Shown: positions 11,509 through 23,392 of the stretch, piece by piece
Numbering within the stretch: the first letter of the stretch is position 1
How the letters are laid out: every line of letters begins with the position of its first letter
NCBI GenBank assembly: GCA_025403435.1
Contig: CM046348.1
Coordinates: forward strand, 23,123,899 to 23,187,898
DNA length: 64,000 nt
Origin: Artocarpus heterophyllus
Lineage: Eukaryota > Streptophyta > Magnoliopsida > Rosales > Moraceae
Reading direction: 5' to 3'
The notes under the pieces: model-generated
The model's database searches: none
Seen by the model: the letters and a program-made list of their open reading frames with translations, nothing else
What the model was told of the DNA's origin: nothing
Position numbers and translations under genes: made by a program

Positions 11509-11996
11509 TTTTTAGTTATTGCAACAATTTTCGAAGCTCGAGAAATTGTCATATGAGAGAAATCCTCACGTGGTCGAATGTATCAAGGTTCTGTCAATTA
11601 ACTTATTTCACTTATAGCTTTGAATTTCTTTGTTACATGGAATAAAAATTTCATGATAGTTACTTGAAATCAAGATGAAATATCAATTTTCTTTCTTTCT
11701 CACTGTTGCAACTGACAAAATTGTCTCTCTCTACTTAAAGAGACATGAGAGAATTACTGCATGTATCTTCAGAGCACCCATAGGTCTTATATCACAAAAA
11801 TATTTCAATCTTCTGATCACAAAATATTATATCAAGTCATGATTATAAAAGTTTGCGTGGAAGGAAATGAGATTCATATGGCATGCAAATCTAAGAAGGA
11901 AATTTAGCTGGTGCTTTGAATTTTAAACTGAAACACACATGGTCTTAATACAGTGCTGGCCCAAATCACGTCAAAAATCACACACAAAATAGTACT

Positions 11997-12472
11997 TGTT
12001 ATTTTAATTTATTTATTATTATTTATTTAGTTTTTAAATGATAATTAATAAATAAAAATAAATTTAAAGTGGTCCAAAAGATATATATTTTTTAAAGGGT
12101 ATCAACCAAAGGCTATCTCTGAACTGATATAAAGTTTCTGAAAGAAGGACTTGTTTCAAAGATACCTCTTCATGGTAACACACCCTGATGGTGGGTGTCT
12201 ATATCACGTAAGAGAGGGTCCCTATGTCTATGCAATTATTTCAGAAATACACTACCTCTAAAATTGCAGAAGGTTTAGAAGGTTCTCTTTCTTTCACAAG
12301 TTTCGTTTTCTTCAACAATTCTTTTAGAGAAACTCTCCATTTATTCTTCAAATTATCAATGGCTGGAGGTCAGTTTTTCTTTTCTTTTGTTTTTGCATTT
12401 AGATGATTTTCATGCAATTTGATATATGCATATATGAAAATCATAACTCTGTACACATGCAAATTTCTTACA
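11997..12472 (+). repeat. 5' LTR of the copia element
   Basis: 476 bp, TGTTAT...TTACA. It matches the 467-bp 3' LTR with numerous substitutions and a small AT-rich indel near the start. The primer site follows directly. Confidence 0.9.
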
Positions 12473-12474
12473 TT

Positions 12475-12486
12475 TGGTATCAGAGC
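12475..12486 (+). other. Primer-binding site (initiator Met tRNA)
   Basis: TGGTATCAGAGC lies two bases after the 5' LTR and is the canonical plant LTR-retrotransposon primer site complementary to the 3' end of tRNA-iMet. Confidence 0.9.
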
Positions 12487-12773
12487 ATGGTTTTTTCTCT
12501 ATCTTGATATATCTGAATGGAGTTTTAATAGAGTTTTTCAAAATAGCCAAACCTTTGTTGAATTTGAAATCATTTTTTGATTTTTTTGATGAAAACCAGT
12601 GTTAGAAATCATTAAGAAATTGATTTTCTGATATTTTTGAGTTTTTAAAACGTCAATTTTGATGCCCATAAGGTATAGAAACGATCGGGTTTGCATTTGG
12701 ACTCATTTGGGTCAAATTCGGGCGAAGAAGACCCGAAATAACGAAAAAAAAGAAAACAAAATCAATGGCCAAT

Positions 12774-12990
12774 AATGACATGTCGTTTTGGTCCCTTGGA
12801 GCTGCATTTTGTAACCTCAAAATGACACATCGTTTCATTAAGAAAAATGACACGTCGTTTTTGCTCATGAGGGTGGCCCGTCGTTTTCATCAAGTGCAGA
12901 AAATGACTTGTCGTTTTCAACAGGATGTTGGAGTTTCTCTCGGGTTGAAACGACACATTGTTTCGGGCTTAATGACATGTCATTTTCTAG
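12774..12990 (+). repeat. Array of AATGACACGTCGTTTT-like motifs in the copia leader
   Basis: Between primer site and gag there are about seven variants of AATGACRYGTCGTTTT, at roughly 12774, 12821, 12845, 12876, 12902, 12949 and 12971. The spacing is irregular, 22 to 47 bp. The motif contains an ACGT-type core. Its function is unknown; it may be a leader or packaging repeat or a regulatory array. Confidence 0.7.
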
Positions 12991-13698
12991 GCGTGAAAAA
13001 TTAAAAAAAATCCAAAAAAAATCTAAATTTTTTTTAATTTTCAGATTTTTAATTTGGGTATTTTGGAAAATTGCTTTTTTTAATAAGTCTAAAATTAATT
13101 ATAATAAAATCTAAAATTTTATTATTTATGGTTAAATAAAATTTTAGAAATTAATTTTAGATATGTTATTAAATTTATGCATAATTTATTTTGCATGTAT
13201 TCTTTAGTTGTTATTCCTTTTAATACATACAAATTCATAAATATTTTATGCATTAAAATTAAAATGTCTTGAGTAATTTGTATAATTTTAACTAATTTAA
13301 GAGTAGCCATAGCATCTTAGACTATATTGAAATTATACGTTAAGTTTTTCAAATCACATTTAGTTAAACGGGCATTAATTGTAACTAATTATGTTTAGTA
13401 TAATAAAATTTATCCCACAGAAAATTTTATTATGTTAAATATGATTGGTTAGGATAAAATATTGAACTATTTTCTTAATTTGCCCACAGGGATTAAGAAA
13501 TGGAATATAGTTTAATCATATGGTTGTATGTGAATCAATGTGAATTAGAAACTTAGCCCACAGACAGTTTTTATATCATATGGTTCATAATTTTTTGTTG
13601 CATGATTTACATTAGTAAAACATGACATTTAGTTATTAGCTTCAAATTGTGTGAAATGAGCATGTATTGCAATAATTCAACCTATTAATTTATCTAAT

Positions 13699-14520
13699 AT
13701 GAAATGTGATATTCGCGAGCTTAAAGGTGATAACTATAAAGTCTGGAAGGAAAGGATTCTCCTTCATTTGGGGTGGATGGACATTGACTTTGCTATAAGG
13801 AAAGATGAACCGCCCTCTATCACTGAGACCAACACTCCAGATGATATTAGTCGATATGAAAAATGGGAGCGATCCAATCGTCTCTTAGTTATGTTCATAA
13901 AGACTAAGATCTTTGCTGGGATTAGGGGTTCGGTTGATCAATATAACAATGACCGAGCATTACTGAAGGCTATTGATGAGCAATTTGAGTCTTTAGATAA
14001 AGCATTGGCAAGTACCCTGATAATGTAGTTTTCATCCTTAAAGCTTACCGGTATAAAAGGCGTGTGTAAGCATATCATGCGCATGAGGGACATTCCGGCT
14101 CAATTGAAGACGCTTGAGGTTGAAATGTCTAATTTGTTCCTGGTACATTACATTCTGAACACTCTACCTTTTGAGTATAGTCCCTTTAAGATCTCCTATA
14201 ACAAACATAAGAACAAATGGTCAATTAATGAGCTATTGACCATGTGTGTTCAGGAAGAGGGAAGACTCATCATGGAAGAGGGAGAGAAAGTAAATTTGGC
14301 AACCCAAGGTAATAAAAAAAAGTCTCAGACCAAGCAAAAAGGGAAAGGCAAGGCTCCTACCCAGCTGGATATTAAGAAGGAGTTCAAGTGCTTCTTTTGT
14401 AAGAAGAAGGGGCACGTGAAGAAAGACTGCTCCAAATTTTGGGAATGGCTTGATAAGAAAGGTACTCAACTCTCATTTGTCTGTTATGAATCCAATATGA
14501 TTGATATTAATTATAACACA
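13699..14520 (+). pseudogene. copia gag (broken)
   Basis: The gag begins MKCDIRELKGDNYKVWKER, a typical copia gag N-terminus. It is interrupted near 14028 and resumes in another frame, with a nucleocapsid zinc knuckle CFFCKKKGHVKKDC at about 14392-14433 preceded by a Lys-rich stretch. Gag forms the particle shell around retrotransposon RNA. The stop at 14028 separates the N-terminal domain from the knuckle, so no functional Gag can be made. Confidence 0.8.
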
Positions 14521-15760
14521 TGGTGGATTGACTCCGGTTCTACAATCCATGTTACCAATTCCCTACAGGGATTGCAAAACCTATGGAAGCCAGTAGGAAG
14601 TGAGCAGAGCATCTATTGTGGAAATAAGATGCTCTCACATGTGGAGCTATAGGAACATGCAAATTGATCTTAAGGAGTGGCTTTATTTTGTATTTGAAAA
14701 AGACATTCTATATTCCTAGTTTTTCTAGAAATTTAATTTCAGTTTCCAAACTTGTATCAGTTGGATATTCCTTTAAATTTTCAGAATCTTCTTTCAATTT
14801 GTTTTATAAATATGATTTTATTGGAGATGGTACTTTGTCTGAAGGTCTTTTTCGTCTTAATTTGCAAAATGATGCCAATTATACTACTATGCAAATTCAT
14901 GAAAATGTTGGTATAAAGCGATGTGTTGTAAATGATGAATTCTCTATGTTGTGGCATCGGAGATTGGGACATATCTCCATTGAGAGAATTAAAAGATTAG
15001 TAAATGATGGAGTACTCAGTGCTTTAGATTTTACTGATTTTGATACTTGTGTAGACTGCATTAAGGGTAAGCAGACCAACAAGTCAAAGAAGGATGCCAA
15101 GAGGAGTTCTGATTTATTGGAAATCATAAATATAGATATTTATAGTCCAGACATGGACACATACTCTCAAAAGTACTTCGTCTATTTCATAGATGACTAC
15201 TCATGATACATGTATCTCTACTTGCTTAACAATAAATATGAAGCACTAGATGCTTTTAAGATCTTTAAAGTGGAAGTAGAGAAACAATGCGGAAAGCAAA
15301 TTAAGATCGTGAGATCAGATAGAGGTGGAGAGTACTATAGTAAATACACTGAGTATGGACAAGCACCTAGTCTATTTGCTAAGTTTCTTCAAGAACATGA
15401 GATTGTTGTCCAATACACTATGCCTAGTTCTCCAGACCAGAATGGTGTGGCTGAAAGAAGAAACAGAACTTTAATAGACATGGTGCGAAGTATGCTTGCT
15501 AGCTCCAAACTTCCTGAGTTCTTGTGGACTGAAGCTCTTAAGACTGCAGTGTACATATTGAACCGAGTTCCAACCAAGGCTGTCCCCAAGACGCCTTTTG
15601 AGTTATTCAAAGGTTGGAAATCTAGTTTGCGACATGTACCCGTTTGGGGATGCCCGTCGGAGGTAAGAGTTTATAATCCATAAGAGAAGAAACTAGACCC
15701 AATAACCATAAGTGGATATTTTGTTGGTTAGGCTGAACGGTCTAAGGGATACAGATTTTA
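14521..15760 (+). pseudogene. copia protease and integrase (broken)
   Basis: The aspartic protease motif WWIDSGSTIHVTN lies at about 14521-14560. The GAG-pre-integrase segment WHRRLGHISIERIKRL follows at about 14953-15000, with zinc-binding residues ending CVDCIKGKQ near 15048-15075. The integrase core then shows [13 protein letters not shown] and [12 protein letters not shown]. Stops at about 14650, 15206 and 15682, with small shifts, break the frame. Confidence 0.8.
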
Positions 15761-16149
15761 TTGTCCCTCTCATAGTACTAGATTTGTGGAATTAAGGAAT
15801 GCAAAATTTCTTGAGAATGACTTAATTAGTGGGAGCGATCGATCTTAGAATACTGTTTTTGAGAAAGATCATACAGATGCTCAACCTTCTACTTCTTATG
15901 ATAGATTGATTGTTGTGCACAACACGCCTAAAGTTCAAATACGTGATGAACAATAACAAGTCATTCAAGTTTCACAGACTGCTGATCATGAAAGAGATTC
16001 AACTGAACAATAGATATAAGAACCTGTTGAACAGCCTGTTGAAAAACATGCTCCTCGGGAGAATGTTGAACCAACATTAAGGATATCTACTAGAGAAAAG
16101 CGATCTGTGATACCTAGTGACTATATTGTGTATCTACAAGAGTCTGACT

Positions 16150-16905
16150 ATAATGTTGGAGCCAAAAATGATCATGAAACGTTTTCACAGGCCATGAGTT
16201 CTAAGGAATCTGACTTATGGTACAGTGCCATGAAAGATGAAATGGATTCTATGGCATCTAATAGAGTCTGAGATCTCGTTAAGTTGCCCGATAGTATAAA
16301 AGTCATTGGATGTAAATGGTTCTTTAAAACAAAGAAAGACTTATTGGACAACATTGAGAGACATAAGGTAAGACTTGTTGCCAAAGGATTCACTCAAAGA
16401 AAAGGAATTGACTATACAGAGACTTTTTCTCCTGTATATAAAAAGTATTCTCTTCGAGTCATTATGGCATTGGTTGCCAATTTTGATCTAGATTTGCACC
16501 AAATGATATGAAAACGGCCTTTCTTAATGGTGATCTAGAGGAAGAGGTTTACATGAAACAACTAAAAGGATTTTTCTCTAGTGATGGTGAGTATTTAGTC
16601 TACAAGCTTACAAAATCCATCTATGGATTGAAGCAACCCTCTCGTTAGTGGTATTTGAAGTTCCATGACATTATCTCTTCATTTCGTTTTGAAGAGAATA
16701 TCATGGATCAATGCATATACCAGAAGGTCAGTAGGAGTAGGATTTGTTTCCTTGTGCTATATGTGGATGACATATTACTTGCAACTAATGATAAGGGTTT
16801 GTTATATAAGGTGAAGCAATTTCTCTCAAAGAACTTTGAAATGAAGGATATGAGAGAGGCATCTTATGTTATTGGTATTAAGATCCATAGGGATAGATCT
16901 TGAGG
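16150..16905 (+). pseudogene. copia reverse transcriptase (broken)
   Basis: Recognisable RT blocks include GCKWFFKTKKD, RLVAKGFTQRKGIDY, the [13 protein letters not shown] segment after a frameshift near 16510, and the catalytic LYVDDILLA at about 16758-16785. Stop codons and shifts interrupt the frame, for example near 16270 and 16647. Confidence 0.8.
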
Positions 16906-17230
16906 CATTTTGGGTTTGTCTTAAAAGACCTATATCAACAAGGTTCTAGAGAGGTTCCGGATGAAAGATTGTTCACCAAGTGTAGCACCCATTGTGAAGA
17001 GTGACAGGTTCAATTTGAACCAGTGTCCCAAAAATGAGCTCGAACAAGAACAAATGAAAAACATTCCATATGCTTCAGCTGTTGAAAGCCTAATGTATGC
17101 TCAGGTCTGTACAAGACCTGACATTGCATTTGCTATAGGAATGTTGGGCGGATATCAGAGTAACCCAAGTGTTGACCACTAGAGAGCTGCAAAGAAAGTG
17201 ATGAGATACCTTTAAGGGACTAAAGATTAC

Positions 17231-17740
17231 ATGCCCATGTATAGATGGACTGATAATCTAGAGGTAATTGGATACTCTGACGTAGACTTCGCTAGCTATC
17301 TTGATTTGAGAAAATCAACATCTGGTTATGTTTTCATGTTTGTCGGTGGATCTGTATGTTGGAGGAGTACGATGCAGACTTTGACTGCTACCTCTACTAT
17401 GGAGGCCGAGTTCGTTTCTTATTTTGAAGCTACTTCGAATGATATATGGTTGAAGAGTTTCATATCCGGGCTTAAAATTGTAGATTTTATTTCTAGGCCA
17501 TTGAGATTGTATGATGACAATTCAGCTGCGGTATTTATGGCCAAGACCAACAAGAGTGGCAGTCTAAGTAAACACATCGACATTAAGTACTTGGTTATAA
17601 GAGAATGTGTTAAAGAAAAGAAAGTGGTCATTGAACACGTTAGCACTGAGTTGATGATTGTCGATCCTTTAACTAAATGCATGCCACCAAAGATTTTTAA
17701 GGATCATGTAGTACGAATGGGACTTGGTTCCATGATGTGA
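17231..17740 (+). pseudogene. copia RNase H (C-terminal pol)
   Basis: This open frame contains GYSDVDFASYLDLRKSTSGY, then STMEAEFVSYFEATSNDIW and DNSAAVFMAKTNKSGSLSKH, the standard RNase H end of copia pol. It ends at TGA about 315 bp before the 3' LTR. It is cut off from the upstream RT by stops. Confidence 0.8.
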
Positions 17741-18055
17741 ATTTCATTGTACGTACATTTGGTTATTTTTATGAATCTCTTATTCAATTGTGATGTTTTC
17801 TCATATTCAGTTGTGCACATATTCAGTTATTTTGAGAAAAATCAATGACGTTGGACCTAGAATAAACATAGGGTTTATTCATTTAGTTATGTTACCATTT
17901 ATGAGTTAGTATTAAGGGATATAATGCATTGTAATACATGGAAGATAATACTCATTATAAGAGGATCTATTACCATGATTCATGTGTTTATTCCTTAAGT
18001 TTGAGATTGGTTGATTTTGGTTATTTAGAAAATATATGTAGACCAAGTGGGAGAA

Positions 18056-18522
18056 TGTTATTTTTAATTTATTTAGTTTTTAAATGATAATAAATAAATA
18101 AAAATAAATTTAAGTGGTCCAAAAGATACGTATTTTTTTAAAGGGTATCAACTAAAGGCTATCTTTGAACTAATATAAAGTTTCAGAAAGATTGACTTGT
18201 TTCAGAGATACCTGTTCATGGTAACACACCCTGATGGTGGGTATCTATAAATATCACGTAAGAGAGGGTCCCTATGCCTATGCAATTATTTCAGAAATAC
18301 ACCATCTCTAAAATTGCAGAAGGTTTAAAAGATTCTCTTTCTTTTACAAGTTTTGTTTTCTTTAGGAATTCTTTTAGAGAAATTCTCCATTCATTCTTCA
18401 TATTATCAATGGCTAGAGGTCAGTTTTTCTTTTCTTTCGTTTCCGCATTTAGATGATTTTCATGCAATTTGGTATATGCATATATGAAAATTATAACTCT
18501 GTACACATGCAAGTTTCTTACA
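18056..18522 (+). repeat. 3' LTR of the copia element
   Basis: 467 bp beginning TGTTAT directly after the polypurine tract and ending TTACA. It pairs with the LTR at 11997. Confidence 0.9.
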
Positions 18523-18539
18523 ATACTATTACAAATAAA

Positions 18540-18760
18540 ATAGAAACTAAAGCTGCATTTTTATTATTGATTTCATGAGAAAAGGAAATGCGAATATATA
18601 GAGGAGATTGATCAATTATTACAAAATAATACTAAAAAATCTTCCAAATTAAACCTAAAAAATTTGGGTAATTATCTTGTTAGTTAATACAATAAAAGTA
18701 CTCAAACTAAATCTCCTAAATTCAGAAATAATGATCATCATATTTCAACACCTCATCAAG
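18540..18760. repeat. Dispersed repeat, copy 1 of 2
   Basis: About 210 bp including TTTTTATTATTGATTTCATG, ATATATAGAGGAG and AAATCTTCCAAAT blocks, also present at 20620-20825 with moderate divergence. It looks like an LTR fragment of another retroelement, since both copies end near a CAACA terminus. The copia element above was inserted beside it. Confidence 0.75.
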
Positions 18761-20606
18761 TTGGTGCATACCAACTTAGAAAAATAGAAGTGTCTGTAAC
18801 GGATCTTCAATAGCAATCTTCAGTAGAATCAAAGAGATCATGGTGATCTTTAATAGCATTCTTTATAAGGATCAAGGATAAGTATCAAGAGATCTTATTT
18901 TTAGACTGCAAGTGACGGATCCAGAATTTGAAGTCAGTGGGGGCACAAACTAATGCTAAATTTATTTTAAAAAAGAGAAAAATTAACTAAAACTTCTAAT
19001 ATCTTAACAATAATATTTTATTGAATATTATACATATTTTAAAGCCTCATGTGCACAAAAATAAAATACAAATACATTTCCTATGATTCCTATGAACAAA
19101 CTAAAAAAGAGAGTTCCTAAAAAAATGGAAAAAGAGAGTAGAAAGGTTTTCATTCAAGAGTAACGTCTTTACCTTTTAGACCCTCGTTTTTTAACCTAGT
19201 TTTGTCCCTTCCGTGTGTTTAGGTTGTTTGCCTTCCCTTTCATTAAAAATCGAAACAAAGCCCACTTAATTGAGCCCAATTAATTGAGCCCAAGACCTTT
19301 AGCATAGGTCCAGTTATCCACCACCAGAGGGGTACAACGGATACCAAAAAAAAAAAAAAAGAGCCTAAAGACTTTAGCATATCCCCAATCGGAGGGAGCA
19401 CAAGCAACGAATTGATAAATAAATAATATGATTTATTTTCCTGAATGAGGGCACAACTGCAATTCACCAATATGTAATCTTTGACGTCGCTGTTCGGTGA
19501 AATTGCTATTTGGTTTAGGGTTTACATTTGTTGTTTTGCTGCTGTTTTTGTCACTTTTTTTTTGTGCTTTTTTCCTTTTTTCCTTTTTTTTTTCAGTCAA
19601 CATTTTCTGTACACCCTTTTTTTCGGTTTTAAATCAATCATTTTTTTTTCTTTTCTTTCCTTCCAGATTCATCTTCCCTCCTTTTTTTTTTTTTTAGTTT
19701 ACAAACCATACAAACCACAGTGATAATTAAAAAACACAAACAACAATAGTATATGAGAGAGCATAAACGACAAATAAAGAAATCGGGTTTCAAATCTAAT
19801 TTGTGGGCTTGTGACTTGAGGGAGGCGCTGGTCTTCGGCCTGCGGCACGGCAAGCACATTAGGACTGTGACATGGTGAAACAGTGAGTGCGGTGGCTGAC
19901 GACTGCTCTTCAAAAGGAGCACATTGGGATATAAGGAGAGTGAACAAAAAATCTGACAATCTAACGAATTATTTTAACCCACTTAATAAAATTCAAAATA
20001 ATCCAAATTTGGGAAATCAAATAAGAATTTTTATTAACTCATTCAATTTGATTTTTTATTGGATAGATTTAGGTTGAATTTTTCATAATCTAAGATATAT
20101 ACAAAATATTTATTATATACATTGTGATTATATATATTTATAATATATATTGTTATTTTGATATAATCTTATACTTAAAAAACTTTATTTATAGTAATAT
20201 AGTCTATAAAGACTTTTTTTTTTTTGTTCCAAACTTTTAGTTTTTTACTTTCTATTTTTTAATACATACTACATATTATACTACACAATCACCTAAAAAA
20301 AGACTTCATCACTTTTCACTCTAATATACACATCTGGTTTGTATTTCATTTACAATCCTATCTATCTATTTCTTCACGTTAAGGTCAAAAAAAAAAAAAC
20401 AACCTCTCTTTCTCGTTTCATTAATTTAAGTGAAGATGCTTGAGTCTTCGACATTGATTTGGGGTGACGGAAACGACGACAACAGGTGGTTTAGGAGCAT
20501 GAAATTGATACATGGTGGCAATTGAAAGGTGTAGAGATTGGATTTTGGGTATGATGAAAGTATAACCTTTTTTTAATACAGAGGTAAAATTCAAACCCTA
20601 TCTAAT
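18761..20606. other. Intergenic DNA with low-complexity tracts
   Basis: It includes long T/TTTC runs at 19550-19700, whose open frames are low-complexity Phe/Leu strings rather than genes, and AT-rich sequence to 20600. No gene recognised. Confidence 0.45.
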
Positions 20607-20619
20607 ACCAAAATAAAAC

Positions 20620-20825
20620 AGAGAGTAAAGCTACATTCTTATTATTGATTTCATGAGAAAAGGAATCGCAAATATATAGAGGAGTCAGATAAATTATTAC
20701 CAGATAAAATACCAAAAAATCTTCCAAATCAAACCTAAAAGATCGGGCTAATTATCTTGCCAGTTATTCCAATAAAAGTTGAACAAAATCTTCTAAATCA
20801 GAAATAACCATCACCATACTCCAAC
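20620..20825. repeat. Dispersed repeat, copy 2 of 2
   Basis: Matches 18540-18760 in the same orientation with substitutions and small indels. It ends in CCAACA just 16 bp beyond the 3' end of the glycosyltransferase pseudogene, which suggests insertion next to that gene. Confidence 0.75.
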
Positions 20826-20840
20826 AATAACTTCTCGAAT

Positions 20841-22144
20841 TCAGCTCACCAAAGCTTCAAGCTTCTGACTGAGATCATCAACATAAGAAGACTCCATATC
20901 TTTTGCCAGAAAAATCTCATGTAACTTAGCACAATTAGCTCTAACCTCTTTCCCAATTTCACTATAATTTTCTTCCATCACTGTCCTAATCGCTTTACAC
21001 ACACTCGCTCTCGAAAACAATCCCTCTTCCTCGCTTCTCTCCACTTCAAAACCAGCCTTCAGTCTGTTTGCAATCAGCCTCGTATTAAAAATCTGATCAC
21101 TTATATATGGTATCATCACCAGCTGACATGATTTACTCATGAATCATAACAACAGACGGGTGTTGCAATATCAGTTGTTGTTGAATCCACCCACCATGAA
21201 CCGCTCCTCTTCCTTCAACTCACCCTTCAAACCCCTCCGGCAATGCCTCTTTAAGTGTCTCGGCCCCAAAGGGTGGCTTCAGCGCTGCCAAAAACGGCAA
21301 CCCTGAAAGCTCAAAACCCAACAACAGTTCTCGGAATTGATCCTTGCTTAAATACACTCACTTCCAAGCGCACAGAAAAACACCGATTCAGCCTCGAAAC
21401 GGTCTAGAAATTTGACCCATTTTTCTTCTAAGCTAAAACTACTTATGGGTGGCTCTGGTATAACTGGACCTGCAAGAAGCATCAGCTTTCCCAAATACTT
21501 TTCTATGAAATTTCTTCAAGTTCTCTAGTCCCCTTGGACGCAAAAGCGTAACATTCTGCTATGCCTTTAGACATTCGGTCTAACAAGCTCACTGTATCAC
21601 TGCCAAATGGTTTATTTATTGCTGCAAAGTGGGGTGTTTCATAATGTCGAAGCTTGATGGACAAATCTGGGCAGCCATGTGGTGGCTCAAGTAATATTTT
21701 CTCGAATGGTATAAATGTTTGGCCTCCCTTATTATGTTCCCTATGATGGGTGATGACCTAACTTATCATCGCCGGACTGACCGTAGAGAAACAAACAGTT
21801 TTGATTCCTATTCCTATTTCACGTGCTAACTTGGGTATCCAATAGGCGAAATCATAAAAGACGAGGTGGGTTTTTAAATTACGTAGAAGTAGTTCGATGT
21901 CACACGTTGTTCGGTCCATGGCGGTCACGAAGAGTCGGAATAAATGGGGAGATACATCAATGGGGGTCTCATCACCAGGAGGGAGGCCATCTACGTGAGG
22001 AACAAGGATAGGGACGAAGGTAATGAGATGTGGGAATCGATTGAGATGCTGCATTTTCAATTGCATTTTGGAAGGGACGATGAAGGAGATTCTGTGGCCT
22101 TTTGTTGCTAGTTTGTTGGAGATATGGAGAAATGGAGTAGTATG
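20841..22144 (-). pseudogene. UDP-glycosyltransferase (UGT79/91-type) pseudogene
   Basis: Minus-strand remnant of a plant family-1 UGT; the active family adds sugars to flavonoid and other glycosides. The N-terminal part reads SNKLATKGHRISFIVPSKMQ, then HVDGLPPGDETPIDVSPHLF and HLVFYDFAYWIPKLAREIG, in one frame from about 22140 to 21758. The C-terminal part (21140 to 20841) reads NTRLIANRLKAGFEVERSEE and VCKAIRTVMEENYSEIGKEV, ending at a TGA. In between are frame shifts and stops. The PSPG box region reads GWIQQQLILQHPSVV and then loses the block that should carry the sugar-donor HCGW residues. The first 15-20 residues are also missing, where an old copia element abuts. It cannot be a functional enzyme. 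Confidence 0.85.
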
Positions 22145-22448
22145 TTGAAGAGTGATTCAAAATAGTGGGTCCACGTTGGCCAATTAGACCAGGTCTTTTG
22201 AAGTTTAGTTATTGTTTTATGTTATCAGATTTGTGTTATGGCTGAGTCAGCCCATGTTTTTTATTTTAGTGGTTAACATGTCTACTGTTTAGTAAAGTTA
22301 GTTGCTTTGTAAGTCTATTTAAAGAGGCCTGGTTGAAGTCAATTAAAAAATAAGAGTGCAATTTCCAAATAGTCAATTTGTTCCTTTTTAATTTATATTA
22401 TCACTGCCCTTGTTAACTTTTTTCAGAAAACTTCATCTTTTTTTACAA
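22145..22448 (+). other. Probable 5' LTR remnant of the older copia element
   Basis: It lies directly before a degenerate primer site and contains TATTTAAAG (near 22317), a plausible LTR TATA box. The left boundary could not be set because no matching 3' LTR survives. Confidence 0.4.
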
Positions 22449-22526
22449 ATTTGGTCTCAGAGCATTGAGTGTCCTGGTGAGTGGGCCTATTGAGTGTTAA
22501 ACACCTTGAGTTGAGAAAGAGAGACA

Positions 22527-23340
22527 ATGGCAGTCAGTGGAAGTTCCATGAGCGTTTCTCAACTCCCATTTTCAAAGGAGAGTGCTATGAATTTTGGAGT
22601 ATTAAGATGAAGACTCTATACAGATCTTAAGACCTTTGGGATTTGGTAGAGAGTGGGTATGACAAAAAGGATGGCGATGAAGGTCGGTTGAAGGAGAACA
22701 AGAGATTCAAAAGCATTGTTCATCATTTAACAAGCCGTTCATGACACGATTTTCTCAAGAATTGCAGCAGCAACCACTTCAAAAGCAGCATGGGATACAC
22801 TACAGAAACAATTTCAAGGCTCTTCAAAAGTAATAGCAGTGAAACTTCAGACTCTTAGAAATGAGTTTGAAACTTTGATTATGAAGAGTAATGGAACGTT
22901 GCAAGATTTTTTGTCTAGAGTAATTACTACTGTCAGTCAAATGAGATCTTATGGGGACAACATTATTGATGACTCCAAAATACGACTATATCGTTACTAA
23001 TATTGAGGAGACTAAAGACCTCTCTGTTTTTTTCATTTGATGAACTAATGGGTTCTTTGCAAGCTCATGAGGCAAGGCGAATTGAGAAGAATGGAGAAAA
23101 GGCATTTCAAGCTTCTCAAGTGAAGGGGAGGCAAACAAACAAGATGAGTTCGCTGGAAGAGGACGTGGAAGAGGAGGCTTCCGTGGTAGAGGACGCAGCA
23201 GAGGTAGAGGAAGAGCTCGTTTTGATGGACAAGAAAGGCAGTCCGTTGGTGATCAAAAAGGGAACAAGAGCACCGTCCAGTACTATGATTGCAAAAAGTT
23301 TGGGCATGTAAAGGCAAACTGCAGGAATCAAGGCTCACAG
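22527..23340 (+). pseudogene. gag of the older copia element
   Basis: Opens with an ATG and MAVSGSSMSV, then shifts frame; a copia gag core and a Gly-Arg-rich tract (about 23150-23225) follow. The knuckle near 23283-23325 reads YYDCKKFGHVKANC, so the first Cys of the CCHC motif appears changed to Tyr. The frame is broken in several places. Confidence 0.75.
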
Positions 23341-23392
23341 GCAAACTACGTCGATGAAGATTTTCGGCCCATTCAAAGTCCAACGAAGTTCC

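Larger units (their letters stand above)
11997..18522 (+). mobile_element. Ty1/copia LTR retrotransposon, degenerate, with both LTRs
   Basis: A full-length copia skeleton in plus orientation: 5' LTR 11997-12472, primer site TGGTATCAGAGC at 12475-12486 (complementary to initiator tRNA-Met), gag-pol remnants 13699-17740, polypurine tract GACCAAGTGGGAGAA at 18041-18055, and 3' LTR 18056-18522. The target duplication is GTACT on the left and ATACT on the right, four of five matching. The coding region has several stops and frameshifts and the LTRs differ at many positions, so the insertion is old and cannot move by itself. Confidence 0.93.

Noticed and set aside
19481..19723. Phe/Leu-rich frames
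   Set aside because: Products of poly-T tracts, low complexity.
23003..23311. 102-codon plus-strand frame rich in Glu
   Set aside because: It is an out-of-frame reading of the Gly-Arg-rich tail of the older copia gag.
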